From Pelagimonas phthalicica (GTDB taxonomy: Bacteria; Pseudomonadota; Alphaproteobacteria; Rhodobacterales; Rhodobacteraceae): a stretch of DNA of 64,000 nucleotides. The translations under genes and the position numbers were made by a program. The stretch spans positions 248,001 through 312,000 of the forward strand of contig NZ_SOAP01000003.1 in the NCBI RefSeq assembly GCF_004364805.1, written 5' to 3'. The notes below the pieces were generated by a model, which was not told the origin of the DNA, did not search any database, and worked only from the letters and a program-made list of their open reading frames with translations. Each line of letters starts with the position of its first letter. Positions within the stretch are counted from its first letter, which is position 1. Below are positions 34,922 to 43,919 of this stretch, in pieces.

Positions 34922-37207
34922 TCACCCGCATTTCGAATGCCCGCAGGAGCCGCAGGTCATGCAGCCTTCGACCATGCGCATGTCATATTGGCCGCAAGAT
35001 GGGCAGGCTTGGCCGCGTGGGGTGGAGCCGAGATTGACCACGTCAGCTTGTGGGTCTGATTTCAGGCCCATGCCTTCACCCTCGATAAAGCCGATGGAGA
35101 CCATGTGTTTTTCGATCACGCCACCAATCGCAGCCAGGATTGAGGGGATGTATTTGCCTTGCACCCAGGCTCCGCCGCGCGGGTCGAACACGGCCTTGAG
35201 CTCTTCGACGACAAAGGACACATCGCCACCACGGCGGAACACGGCCGAGATCATCCGGGTCAGGGCCAGGGTCCAGGCGTAGTGCTCCATGTTCTTGGAG
35301 TTGATGAACACCTCGAACGGGCGGCGATGGCCGCCGACAACCACGTCATTGATGGTCAGATAGATCGCATGTTCACTATCGGGCCATTTCAGCTTGTAGG
35401 TCGCACCTTCCAGCGATTGTGGCCGGTCCAGCGGTTCGGACATATAGACCACTTCGGCCCCGGCAGTGCCGTCTTGCGCCAGGGCAGGGGCCTCGGACGG
35501 GGTTTTGTCGGCCTCGGATACAGAGAGGACCGAGCCGGTCACATCATTCGGACGATAGGTGGTGCAACCTTTGCAGCCGGTCTCGTAGGCCTCGAGATAG
35601 ACGCTCTGGAAATCCTCGAACGAGATGTCTTCGGGGCAGTTGATGGTTTTTGAGATCGAGCTGTCGACCCATTTCTGTGCCGCGGCCTGCATGCGCACGT
35701 GATCGAGCGGAGCCAATGTCTGGGCATTGACGAAGTAATCCGGCAGCTCTTTGTCGCCGAACTTTTCGCGCCACATTTGCACTGCGTAATCAACGACTTC
35801 TTCTTCGGTGCGGCTGCCATCCTTTTGCAGCACCTTGCGGGTATAGCTATAGGCAAAGACCGGTTCGATCCCGCTCGACACGTTCCCGGCATAGAGCGAG
35901 ATTGTGCCAGTTGGCGCGATCGAGGTCAGCAGGGCGTTGCGGATGCCATGTTCGCCGATTGCGGCGCGCACATCGTCATCCATGGCGCGCATGGTGCCGC
36001 TGCTGAGATAAGGTTCGGCCTCGAACAGGGGAAAGGCCCCTTTTTCCTTCGCCAAATCCACCGAGGCCAGATAGGCGGCGCGGGCGACACGTTTCAGCCA
36101 TTGTTCGGTCTGACGCGCCGCCTCCTCTGAGCCATAGCGCTGACCAACCATTAGCAACGCATCCGCCAACCCGGTGACACCCAAGCCGATGCGGCGTTTG
36201 TTCTGGGCCTCAAGGCGCTGTTCCTCAAGCGGGAAGCGCGAAGCATCGACCACATTGTCCATCATGCGCACAGCGGTGGCGACGAGATCGTCCAGCAGCT
36301 CTTCGTCCAGATCCGCGCCGTCCTCGAAGGGGCGATCCACCAGACGGGCGAGGTTGATCGAGCCAAGCAAGCACGCGCCGTAAGGCGGCAGAGGCTGCTC
36401 ACCGCACGGGTTCGTCGCGGCAATGGTCTCCACATAGCTCAGGTTGTTGGCCTTGTTGATGCGGTCGATAAAGATCACGCCGGGTTCGGCATAATCATAG
36501 GTGGCGCGCATGATCTTGTTCCACAGATCGCGGGCCTCGACCGTGTGATAGACCACATCGCCGAATTTCAGCTCCCAACTGCCATCGGCTTTGACCGCTT
36601 CCATGAAATCATCGGTGACAAGAACCGACAGGTTGAACATGCGCAACCGGGCGCTGTCGGCTTTGGCGGCGATAAAGCTTTCGATGTCGGGGTGGTCGCA
36701 GCGCATGGTGGCCATCATCGCCCCGCGGCGCGACCCGGCCGACATGATGGTGCGGCACATGGCATCCCACACATCCATGAAGGATAGCGGCCCGCTGGCA
36801 TCGGCGGCAACGCCTGCCACCGGTGCGCCTTTGGGGCGGATGGTCGAAAAGTCGTAGCCGATACCGCCACCTTGCTGCATGGTCAGCGCGGCTTCTTTCA
36901 GCATGTCAAAGATCCCGCCCATGCTGTCGGGCACGGTGCCCATGACAAAGCAGTTGAACAGGGTCACGCTGCGCGCGGTCCCGGCTCCGGCGGTGATGCG
37001 GCCTGCGGGTAGGAATTTGAAATCCTCCAGCGCGCCGTAAAACTTGTCTTCCCAGGCTTTCGGCTCTGCTTCCACCTCTGCCAATGACCGGGCAATCCGG
37101 CGCCAACTGTCTTCGACAGTGGCGTCAATCGGTGTTCCGTCGGCTTCTTTGAGGCGGTATTTCATGTCCCAGATCTGTTCGGCGATTGGGGCAGCAAAGC
37201 GAGTCAT
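34922..37207 (-). CDS. nrdJ: Class II (adenosylcobalamin-dependent) ribonucleotide reductase
   Basis: A 761-residue NrdJ. It has the catalytic NPCGEQPLPPYGACLLGSINL (Cys and Glu of the radical chemistry), the redox Cys in LFNCFVMGT and a C-terminal zinc-ribbon-like tail with four CxxC-type pairs (CPSCGQYDMRM...CMTCGSCGHSKCG). It reduces ribonucleotides to deoxyribonucleotides without oxygen or iron, using vitamin B12. It stands alone. The upstream 163 nt (37208-37370) contain no obvious NrdR box or cobalamin riboswitch. Confidence 0.96.
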   Translation of the reverse strand: MTRFAAPIAEQIWDMKYRLKEADGTPIDATVEDSWRRIARSLAEVEAEPKAWEDKFYGALEDFKFLPAGRITAGAGTARSVTLFNCFVMGTVPDSMGGIFDMLKEAALTMQQGGGIGYDFSTIRPKGAPVAGVAADASGPLSFMDVWDAMCRTIMSAGSRRGAMMATMRCDHPDIESFIAAKADSARLRMFNLSVLVTDDFMEAVKADGSWELKFGDVVYHTVEARDLWNKIMRATYDYAEPGVIFIDRINKANNLSYVETIAATNPCGEQPLPPYGACLLGSINLARLVDRPFEDGADLDEELLDDLVATAVRMMDNVVDASRFPLEEQRLEAQNKRRIGLGVTGLADALLMVGQRYGSEEAARQTEQWLKRVARAAYLASVDLAKEKGAFPLFEAEPYLSSGTMRAMDDDVRAAIGEHGIRNALLTSIAPTGTISLYAGNVSSGIEPVFAYSYTRKVLQKDGSRTEEEVVDYAVQMWREKFGDKELPDYFVNAQTLAPLDHVRMQAAAQKWVDSSISKTINCPEDISFEDFQSVYLEAYETGCKGCTTYRPNDVTGSVLSVSEADKTPSEAPALAQDGTAGAEVVYMSEPLDRPQSLEGATYKLKWPDSEHAIYLTINDVVVGGHRRPFEVFINSKNMEHYAWTLALTRMISAVFRRGGDVSFVVEELKAVFDPRGGAWVQGKYIPSILAAIGGVIEKHMVSIGFIEGEGMGLKSDPQADVVNLGSTPRGQACPSCGQYDMRMVEGCMTCGSCGHSKCG

Positions 37208-37370
37208 GGCAGCGATTCTCTTGGTTGGTGAGCGGTCGGTTTACATAGACGGGCGGGGACGGGCAAGCTGTGTCGGGAAAGACATATCTTGAAGTCATCT
37301 ATCAGCTTACCACCAAATAGGCCCGTTTCCCAAGCGCAATGATTGGGCAAATCCCAGCCGGTTTGGCGCG

Positions 37371-38888
37371 CTATTCGGCAGCGATGGGCGCGGCGGCGGG
37401 GTGCAGATCCAGCGCCTGCGCCGCCAGCTCAGGATTGGCGGAATTGGCCAAGAGCCAGGCTTGAATGGCCGCCGGGCTGTGAAGGCTTGCGCCCAGCCGG
37501 GTCTGAAACTGCTGCGCCAGCTCGGCCTCACCGGGAAAAAAGCGTTCGAACAGCTGGCGCGCGGTCGCGGCGCGCACATGGCCGAGCTCCAGATGCATAT
37601 CGGCGCGTCCAGGGCGGATCAGCGCCGGGTCTAGGCGCTCCTTGTGGTTGGTGGTCATGATCAGCGCGCGCCCTTCCTGCGCAGCTACACCGTCAATCGC
37701 GTTAAGCAAGCCGGAAAAGCTGATTGTCGCGCGCTTTTCTCCGGTTTCCCGCTGGGCAAAGACCGCGTCAATATCCTCAATCGCCAGCAATGTACGTGCG
37801 GGGGCCGAGATCATGGCGTCACGCAGATCATCATCACTGAGCCCAATGCGCCCGAGGTCCATGGTCGCGATATCCAGCGAAAGTTCCGAGGCCAGGGCGC
37901 GGATCAAGCTGGATTTGCCGGTGCCCGGCGGCCCATATAGCAGATAACCCCGCCGCCACGGCACGCCACGATCCGCGTACCAGGCCTGCGCGCTATGGAA
38001 CCAACGCAGATCCTCCAGCAGCTTGTCCACCCGATCATCATCGGTGAGCACCGTGTCAATCGCGCGGCGCGGCACCTCGCCGACCTCATCCCACCAATCG
38101 CCTTTGAGCACATGCAGGCTGGGGCCGATGCGGTCTCGGTTCTCGGCCAGGTCGCGCCCTTTGGCGATCCAGCCCAAAAGGGTCTGCACCCGACCAAACA
38201 GCACGGTGATTTCCAGCACCTCCATGGGGCGTTGCTCATAGCTGCCGCCGACCTTGGCCTTTTCATTGATTTCGCGATCAAGGCGGCACAGATGCCCCTG
38301 ATAGATAAACCAATGGCTGCCGGGGGCAGGGGCATAGCCTTTGGTGCCCTCGGCCCAGCTGTCATCGGTCAGGCGCAATTGCCGGGTGTGATCCAACACG
38401 CCGGTATGCTCCATCCACAGGCAGAAATGGCGATAGGCGGGGCTGCGATTGTCTAGGCTCTGTTGACACAACCCAGCCACCACCGGTTTCAGACCAAATT
38501 TTGTCGGCGCTAGGCGTTTTCGCGCAGCTAGGGCGCCCCCTTGCAAGCGGAAACAACGACGCGCTGGCAAAATTTGGCGAAATCGCAAGCGACGCGGCGG
38601 ATTTTGCTTCTGACCGCCCTGATTTGCCCTTCCGATCACCCAGATCGCTGCGGTCAAATCAGCTTGTCAGCAGCAAAATCTGACACGCGCCGGTGGTGAC
38701 TGGGTTGTGTCAACAGAGCCTGGCACAAGGCTGACCCAGACGCGGCGATGCACCAGCCGTGCCACCAGCGCGTATAGAGAGCGTAGCATCGCCGCCAACA
38801 GGCCAAGCCCGCCCAGCGCCAAGCCTCCGGCAAAGAAATCGCTTTGCAGGGCAGTGGCCAGATAACTCGTAACAATATTCCAACTCAT
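37371..38888 (-). pseudogene. BCS1-like AAA ATPase gene interrupted by a MITE
   Basis: The N-terminal piece (start 38888: MSWNIVTSYLATALQ, a transmembrane segment, ending RRVWVSLVPG) and the C-terminal piece (from LDNRSPAYRHF to the end) flank a 267-bp inverted-repeat insert. The C-terminal piece is a complete BCS1-type AAA module: Walker A GPPGTGKSS, Walker B LLAIEDIDAVF and TTNHKERLDPALIRPGRAD. The two parts stay in the same frame, as 267 is a multiple of 3, but the insert adds a TGA at 38667-38669. The start overlaps the prfH stop by 4 nt, so this was the third gene of that operon. A shorter product from an internal start is possible. Confidence 0.82.
38455..38721. mobile_element. MITE copy 1, inserted in the BCS1-like gene
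   Basis: Terminal inverted repeats of 32 nt (38455-38486 and 38690-38721) beginning AGGCTCTGTTGACAC differ at one position. An internal 9-bp inverted pair, GATTTTGCT (38600) and AGCAAAATC (38672), brackets a core with CCGCAGCGATCTGG (minus strand, 38640-38653) that is also in the element at 51.7 kb. There is no transposase. No clear target duplication is visible. The TIR style resembles IS5-family (IS427-like) ends. Confidence 0.85.
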
Positions 38889-39517
38889 GACTTGTCTTCC
38901 TTGAAGGTGGGGCCTTTGAAGCAGCGCAAGGGATTGCCGCGCTGCACCCGGTGATGCAGTTGATTTTGCGCGCTTTTGCTGTCAGCCAGATCCGCCTGCG
39001 CGCGGGCATTGGCGAGGATCTGAAGCCGCTCCAGGGCCAGCTTGCGGTTTTGATGTTGCGAGCGCCCATCGCGCACAACGACGCTTAGGCCGCTGGCGCT
39101 GTGATGGGCGCGCACGGCGCTGTCGGTGGTGTTCTGGTGCTGTCCACCGGGCCCGCCCGCGCGCAGGGTGGAAAAGCGTACATCCTCGGGTGTGATCTGT
39201 ACCGCACCAGCGCGCGCCACCTCCAATTCAAAGACAGCGACAAACCAATTTGCGCGCTTGTGATGCGGGCGCATGGGGCTTTGGTGACGCCAGCGAATGG
39301 TGCCAATCCATTGCCGCGCCAGCGTTGCGGCCAACGCACCATTCAGCACCAAAACAGCCGACAGGATCCCATGTTTGCTGGGGCTGTCACTGATATCGAC
39401 CTCAACCCCCATCTGCTCCGCCTCGCTTTGCAAACGCGTGACCACATGCTGCGCCGCCAATTGGCATTCTGCGGGGCCATTGCCCGATGTCACCATGACC
39501 GAGATTTGCCTGCTCAT
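38885..39517 (-). CDS. prfH: Peptide chain release factor homologue RF-H
   Basis: A 210-residue release-factor-like protein with the GGQ catalytic loop (RAGGPGGQHQNTTDSAVRA, near residue 122) but none of the stop-codon-recognition domain of RF1/RF2. The C-terminal basic tail is typical. RF-H proteins pair with RtcB and are known to release peptides from ribosomes damaged in the decoding centre so that the RNA can be resealed. It overlaps rtcB by 4 nt and the BCS1-like gene by 4 nt. Confidence 0.92.
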   Translation of the reverse strand: MSRQISVMVTSGNGPAECQLAAQHVVTRLQSEAEQMGVEVDISDSPSKHGILSAVLVLNGALAATLARQWIGTIRWRHQSPMRPHHKRANWFVAVFELEVARAGAVQITPEDVRFSTLRAGGPGGQHQNTTDSAVRAHHSASGLSVVVRDGRSQHQNRKLALERLQILANARAQADLADSKSAQNQLHHRVQRGNPLRCFKGPTFKEDKS

Positions 39518-40647
39518 CGCCGCCCCTCCGATTTGACCTTTTTAAAGGTCAGAAGCGGGTGGAATTTGGCCTCGGTTTGCGCGACCCCCATATCCTGCAA
39601 ATCCGCCGCCACATCGCCTGCGGATTTATAGGCCAGCGGGGCTTCTTCGATCAGCAGATCCCGATCTTCGCACAGGATACGCCCGCCGAACTGCGTGCGG
39701 GTCATGGCCTCAAGGTCAGAGCGTTTGCCGCGCACCCGCCCATGCATCGAACTGCGATCATAACGCCGCCCTGCCCCATGCGCCAAAGACCCCAGCGCAT
39801 CCGCGTGTCCCAAGGGACGCAGCAGATAGCTGGGCGTGGCGCGGGTGCCCGCCAGCGGGATCACACCAGCCACTGCCTTGGCCGCGCCTTTGCGGTGCAA
39901 CCAACCGGTGCCCTTTTGCTCCAACAGGTTATGTGGCGCATCGCTGATCAGATGCAGGTCAGCCCGCAGGGCCTCGGCCGCGCGTTCCGCGATGATCTGC
40001 CGGTTCAACCGCGCCCAAAGCACCGCCTGATCATGATCCCGCAAATAGTTCTGCGCGACCGGATCATCCGACAACAGCCCGGCAAAGGCCCCCTGAGGCA
40101 GCGCCCCAAGAACCGCATTGCCAAAGCCGCGCGATCCGGAATGCACCAGCAGATAGAGCCGGGATATATCCAACCCGCTGTCTGGCTCCGCCTCAACAAG
40201 GTTTTGCACCTCGCAGAAATGGTTGCCGCCGCCAATGGTGCCCAGCGCCTGCGCAAACAGGTCCGGTGCCAGCCCGTCCTCTTCCAGCCGTTCGGACAGG
40301 TCCGCTTCCAAAGGCCCCTCAAGTGCGCGCATCCGCCGCTCGGCCTTGTCGAGCTTGAATTTGCGCGCAGGCAGGTCCAACGCAAAGAGCGCCATGCCAC
40401 AGCCGATATCGTTACCGATCAGTTGCGGATAAAGCCGGTCAGCCAGAACCGCGCAGCCCACCGGGCCATATTTGCCCGGATGCAGGTCGGGAAATGCCGC
40501 GATCTGGCGGACGCCCGCCCATCCGGACAGTTGTTTAAGTTGTTGTTCTGCCTGGTCTTCGATCCAGGCAGAGGGTGAATAAAATGTGGTGATGGTGCCG
40601 CGCCCTTGATTGGCGCTGGCCTGACCATCACAGACAGAATTGCCCAT
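39514..40647 (-). CDS. rtcB: RtcB-family RNA ligase (RF-H-associated, RtcB2-like)
   Basis: A 377-residue 3'-phosphate RNA ligase. Metal and nucleotide residues are seen in GNDIGCGMALF (Asp, Cys), GGGNHFCEVQ (His), LLVHSGSRGFG (His) and the guanylylated-His motif AHGAGRRYDRS. It is shorter than housekeeping RtcB (about 408 aa) and coupled to prfH, which marks the RtcB2 branch. The RtcB2-PrfH pair is known to repair nicked 16S rRNA. It is first in the operon; a TACAAT-like -10 lies near 40686-40691 (minus strand). Confidence 0.93.
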   Translation of the reverse strand: MGNSVCDGQASANQGRGTITTFYSPSAWIEDQAEQQLKQLSGWAGVRQIAAFPDLHPGKYGPVGCAVLADRLYPQLIGNDIGCGMALFALDLPARKFKLDKAERRMRALEGPLEADLSERLEEDGLAPDLFAQALGTIGGGNHFCEVQNLVEAEPDSGLDISRLYLLVHSGSRGFGNAVLGALPQGAFAGLLSDDPVAQNYLRDHDQAVLWARLNRQIIAERAAEALRADLHLISDAPHNLLEQKGTGWLHRKGAAKAVAGVIPLAGTRATPSYLLRPLGHADALGSLAHGAGRRYDRSSMHGRVRGKRSDLEAMTRTQFGGRILCEDRDLLIEEAPLAYKSAGDVAADLQDMGVAQTEAKFHPLLTFKKVKSEGRR

Positions 40648-40949
40648 GAGAGATACCCATTTCGCGCCACGTTGGGCGCTATCGTATTGTAAAGAATTGC
40701 CGGGACAGAGCCGACATATCAGATCACCTCGGGCCGTTTTGGCTTAGAGAGTGATCAAACCCCGAAGGGCAGAGAGATGAATAAGCATGTCAGACCCTTT
40801 CCTGTTAGGGGTTACGATTTGGGCATCAAAGCCAGCAGCACCGCGTGTCGGGCTGCGTGGCGGTGTCATAGGGGCAAGTGCTGAGTCGCGCCAAGTCTTG
40901 ATTGCCAAGGTTCGGCGCGATGTTGTTTTCGTGTCACATGGTGTTTCTG
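40648..40949. other. Upstream region of the rtcB operon, no gene
   Basis: About 300 nt between rtcB (start 40647) and egtD (stop 40950). Only a short plus-strand frame (40787-40996) exists; it overlaps egtD and shows no family features. No sigma-54/RtcR-type regulator gene accompanies the operon here. The region probably holds the rtcB promoter and the egtD 3' end. Confidence 0.45.
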
Positions 40950-41894
40950 TCAGGCCACAGTGGGTGCCAGCACAGAGACCGAGAAATCCTTGCTAGCATC
41001 AGTAAAGCTCTGCGCCAGCTGCCAACCCGATTGCTCGGCCATCTGTGATAGGCTGGCATGGCTGTATTTGTGGCTGTTCTCGGTATGGATGCTTTCCCCT
41101 GTCTCAAAGCGGAAACGCTCTGCGCCAATCTGCACCTCTTGCGCGCGCAAGCTGACCAGATGCATTTCGATCCGGGCCAGTTCGGCATTCCAGCGCGCCT
41201 CATGTTTAAACCCTGCCAGATCGAAATTCGCCCCGGCCTCAAAATTCAGCCGCCGCAGCAGGTTCAGGTTGAACTCTGCCGTTACGCCCTGAGCATCGTC
41301 ATAGGCGGCGATCAGGCGGCTTTCCTCTTTGATCAGATCGGCCCCAAGGATCAGCGCATGAACCTGTGGCAGATCGCGGATGCGTTGCAGCAGGGCAATC
41401 GCCGCCTCTGGTTCCAGATTGCCAATGGTCGAGCCGGGAAAGAACACGGTGACCGGTTGGTCAACCGCGCCGGGCAACGGGGGCAGGGCCTGCATGAAAT
41501 CCGCTACAATCGGCGTCACCTGCAAACCCGGATAGGTCCGGCGCAATTGCGCGGCGCTGAGCTGCAGAAACTCCCCTGAAATGTCGAGCGGCATATAGGC
41601 ACCAAGCCGGGGCAGGGCATCCAGTAGGATACGGGTTTTCACACTGGCGCCGCTTCCTAGCTCCATCAAAATGCCGCCATCGGGCACAAAGCGCGCCAAT
41701 TGCGCGGCCTTGTCCTCAAGAATCGCGATTTCGGTGCGGGTCGGGTAATATTCCGGCAGCTGGGTGATGGCCTCGAACAGCTCACTGCCGCGGTGGTCGT
41801 AAAACCACTTGGCCTCAAGCGCTTTTTGCGGGCGCGACAGGGTTTCAATGGCTGAATTGGCCAATTGGGAATGGGTGATGACGGGTTTGTCCAT
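40950..41894 (-). CDS. egtD: L-histidine N-alpha-methyltransferase EgtD
   Basis: A 314-residue SAM-dependent methyltransferase with the EgtD layout: WFYDHRGSELFEAITQLPEYYPTR at the N-terminus, the SAM loop LMELGSGASVKTRILL, and GSTIGNLEP. It trimethylates histidine to hercynine, the first step of ergothioneine synthesis. It lies 21 nt after egtB with a GGAGAG site and is co-transcribed with it. Confidence 0.94.
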   Translation of the reverse strand: MDKPVITHSQLANSAIETLSRPQKALEAKWFYDHRGSELFEAITQLPEYYPTRTEIAILEDKAAQLARFVPDGGILMELGSGASVKTRILLDALPRLGAYMPLDISGEFLQLSAAQLRRTYPGLQVTPIVADFMQALPPLPGAVDQPVTVFFPGSTIGNLEPEAAIALLQRIRDLPQVHALILGADLIKEESRLIAAYDDAQGVTAEFNLNLLRRLNFEAGANFDLAGFKHEARWNAELARIEMHLVSLRAQEVQIGAERFRFETGESIHTENSHKYSHASLSQMAEQSGWQLAQSFTDASKDFSVSVLAPTVA

Positions 41895-41915
41895 CTGATC
41901 TCTCCTGCGGCGCGG

Positions 41916-43166
41916 TTACACGTCTTTGGCCAGGCGCAGGCCCAGCATTTGCCAACGTTGATGTGGGTAAAAGAAGGTGCGGTAGGTCGGGCGCATCTGC
42001 TCGACCGGCGTGGCGCAGGACCCGCCGCGCAGCACAAACTGATTGACCATGAACTTGCCGTTATATTCGCCAATCGCCCCTTCGGCGGGTTTAAACCCGG
42101 GATAGGCTGCATAGGCCGATTGCGTCCAATTCCAGACGTCACCCCAGAGCCCGGCACCGGGCAACGGTATCAAGTGCCCATCATCAACGAAATTGCCGGT
42201 GATCGGCGTGTCCTGCGCCGCCAGCTCCAACTCGTGTTCAGTCGGCAGACGCGCCCCGGCCCAGCGGGCAAAGGCATCCGCCTCGTAATAGCTCACATGC
42301 ACCACCGGCGCATCCAGATCGACAGGTTGCGCACCGCGCAGGGTAAAGCTCCACCAGGCCCCATCCTGTTGCCACCAATAGAGCGGGTGCTGCCAGTCGT
42401 CGCGCTGGGCGCGGGTAAACCCGTCCATCAGCCAAAGCGGCGCGCTGTCATAGCCGCCATCCCGCATAAACGCGATCCATTCGCGGTTGGTCACCGGGCG
42501 ATTGGCCAGTGCAAAAGGCGCGACAAAGGCCTGATGCCGGGGCCCTTCGCAATCAAAATGAAACCCACCGCCGTCAAAGCCAAAGCTGTGCAACCCACCA
42601 TCAAAACGCTCGAATTGCAGCTCCGCCGGGCGGCGTTTGGGGGGCGTGGCGGGGTCCAGATAGGCCGGCAACAAGGGGTTGTAGCTCAGCCCATGCAGTA
42701 GGTCGGTGACCAGCAATTCCTGATGCTGCATCTCGTGATGACAGCCCAGCTCAACCAGGTCTGCAATCTCGGGCGTGTCGTCACGGCCCGCCTCCAACAG
42801 GGCGCGTAGGGAGTCCTCGACATGCAAACGGTAAGACCGAACAGCCTCCAGATCCGGGCGCGAGATCAACCCGCGTTTGTCGCGCGCATGGCGCGGCCCG
42901 GCCTGCACGTAATATGAGTTGAATAGAACGGCAAAACGATCATCGGGCGATTGATAATCGGGCAGGCGCTTACGCAGAATGAATTCCTCAAAGAACCAGG
43001 TCGTATGGGCCAGATGCCATTTCGCCGGGCTGGCATCCTGCATGGATTGCAGCATCATGTCCTCAGCGGTCAGCGGCGCGACCAATCGCGTTGTCCGGCC
43101 ACGGGTGCGCTCAAACAGGTCCGCGATTTTGGCCACATCTGGGTTGACCGGTGTTTGCACATTCAT
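41916..43166 (-). CDS. egtB: Ergothioneine sulfoxide synthase EgtB
   Basis: A 416-residue non-haem iron enzyme. The N-terminal DinB-like domain supplies WHLAHTTWFFEEFIL and the iron motif HHEMQHQE (HxxxHxE). The C-terminal FGE-sulfatase domain ends with RGGSCATP...RPTYRTFFYP. It joins hercynine to cysteine or gamma-glutamylcysteine using O2. There is no egtC or egtE neighbour, so a proteobacterial cysteine-using type, or distant partners, is inferred. Confidence 0.93.
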   Translation of the reverse strand: MNVQTPVNPDVAKIADLFERTRGRTTRLVAPLTAEDMMLQSMQDASPAKWHLAHTTWFFEEFILRKRLPDYQSPDDRFAVLFNSYYVQAGPRHARDKRGLISRPDLEAVRSYRLHVEDSLRALLEAGRDDTPEIADLVELGCHHEMQHQELLVTDLLHGLSYNPLLPAYLDPATPPKRRPAELQFERFDGGLHSFGFDGGGFHFDCEGPRHQAFVAPFALANRPVTNREWIAFMRDGGYDSAPLWLMDGFTRAQRDDWQHPLYWWQQDGAWWSFTLRGAQPVDLDAPVVHVSYYEADAFARWAGARLPTEHELELAAQDTPITGNFVDDGHLIPLPGAGLWGDVWNWTQSAYAAYPGFKPAEGAIGEYNGKFMVNQFVLRGGSCATPVEQMRPTYRTFFYPHQRWQMLGLRLAKDV

Positions 43167-43205
43167 ATCTGAATTTCCTCAACTCTCTACTTGCTTAGGG
43201 TGTGA

Positions 43206-43238
43206 CATAGGCTTGGTTTGTCGGGTGAACAGCCTATG
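43206..43238. promoter_or_regulatory. Dyad in the egtB upstream region
   Basis: CATAGGCT (43206-43213) and AGCCTATG (43231-43238) form a perfect inverted pair 40-72 nt upstream of the egtB start. Position suggests an operator or promoter-linked stem. No cognate regulator is evident. Confidence 0.35.
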
Positions 43239-43325
43239 CCCCAGCTTGCTGCCAGCCATTGTCAGCAACTGTGATCACGTCCCTGTGACACGCCCGCGAA
43301 ATCCCCGGTTCACCCCAAGAATTAC

Positions 43326-43363
43326 TCGCCTGGCCAAGGCGTTGTACCGCCTCGGCCAGGCGA
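43326..43363 (-). terminator. Long hairpin downstream of the SRPBCC gene
   Basis: TCGCCTGGCC and GGCCAGGCGA pair perfectly (10 bp), with an inner GGCG/CGCC. It lies 16 nt beyond the SRPBCC stop on the minus strand and upstream of egtB. It probably terminates or stabilises the dehalogenase-SRPBCC transcript. Confidence 0.6.
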
Positions 43364-43378
43364 TCTAGGGCAAAAATC

Positions 43379-43906
43379 TCAGGCAAGCGCCGGCTTCAAT
43401 TGCGGCTGTCCATGCGGGGCCCGCCTGTCGCGCAGGGATTGCCCGGTTTCGACGCGGGTTTTCACCGCCTCCGGCCCTTGTGGCAGTGCCTTTTTCAAGG
43501 CGCGGCGCATGAACAGGGCATGCATGATCCAGCCAATCGGCCAAAAGCGCAGATCATACCCCAGCTCAACCGTGATTTTTGAGCGCCCCTCGCCATTGGG
43601 CCAAACCGTCCATCGGCTGGTCGAGGCGGCCAAAGGGCCGAGCGGCGTCACCGAATAGGTCAGGCTGCGGCCAGCGTCCCAGGCAATGATCTCTTCCTGG
43701 ATGCTGCCAAACCCTTTGATGTCACAATGACGCTTTTCCCCAAGCCCCTGTAGGTCAGGCGTCAGGCTATAGGCCAGCGTCACCTGCTGCGCATAGGTAT
43801 CCGGCGCGCTGAAATCGGCCAGCACCTCCCAAACCTTGTCGGCGGGTGCGTTTACGTCAGTCTCCGTCGTCAGGCTGTATCGACCGGGCAGTTTATTCGC
43901 AGACAT
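43379..43906 (-). CDS. SRPBCC-family protein (polyketide cyclase/START-like)
   Basis: A 175-residue protein with the helix-grip pattern: TETDVNAPADKVWEVLADFSAPDTYA at the N-terminus, and GEKRHCDIKGFGSIQEEIIAWD followed by the long C-terminal helix. The fold binds hydrophobic ligands. It follows the dehalogenase-like gene by 13 nt, so both are probably co-expressed; function is unknown. Confidence 0.8.
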   Translation of the reverse strand: MSANKLPGRYSLTTETDVNAPADKVWEVLADFSAPDTYAQQVTLAYSLTPDLQGLGEKRHCDIKGFGSIQEEIIAWDAGRSLTYSVTPLGPLAASTSRWTVWPNGEGRSKITVELGYDLRFWPIGWIMHALFMRRALKKALPQGPEAVKTRVETGQSLRDRRAPHGQPQLKPALA

Positions 43907-43919
43907 ATCCGCGCCCTCC

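Noticed and set aside
37208-37370. Cobalamin riboswitch or NrdR box upstream of nrdJ
   Set aside because: Neither the B12-box nor an NrdR-box pair could be recognised.
38667-38888. The 73-residue N-terminal piece as a separate small gene
   Set aside because: Its first part continues logically into the BCS1-like C-terminal piece across the element; the tail is element-encoded.
40787-40996. A 69-residue plus-strand frame between rtcB and egtD
   Set aside because: It overlaps egtD antisense, lacks a ribosome site and shows no family traits.
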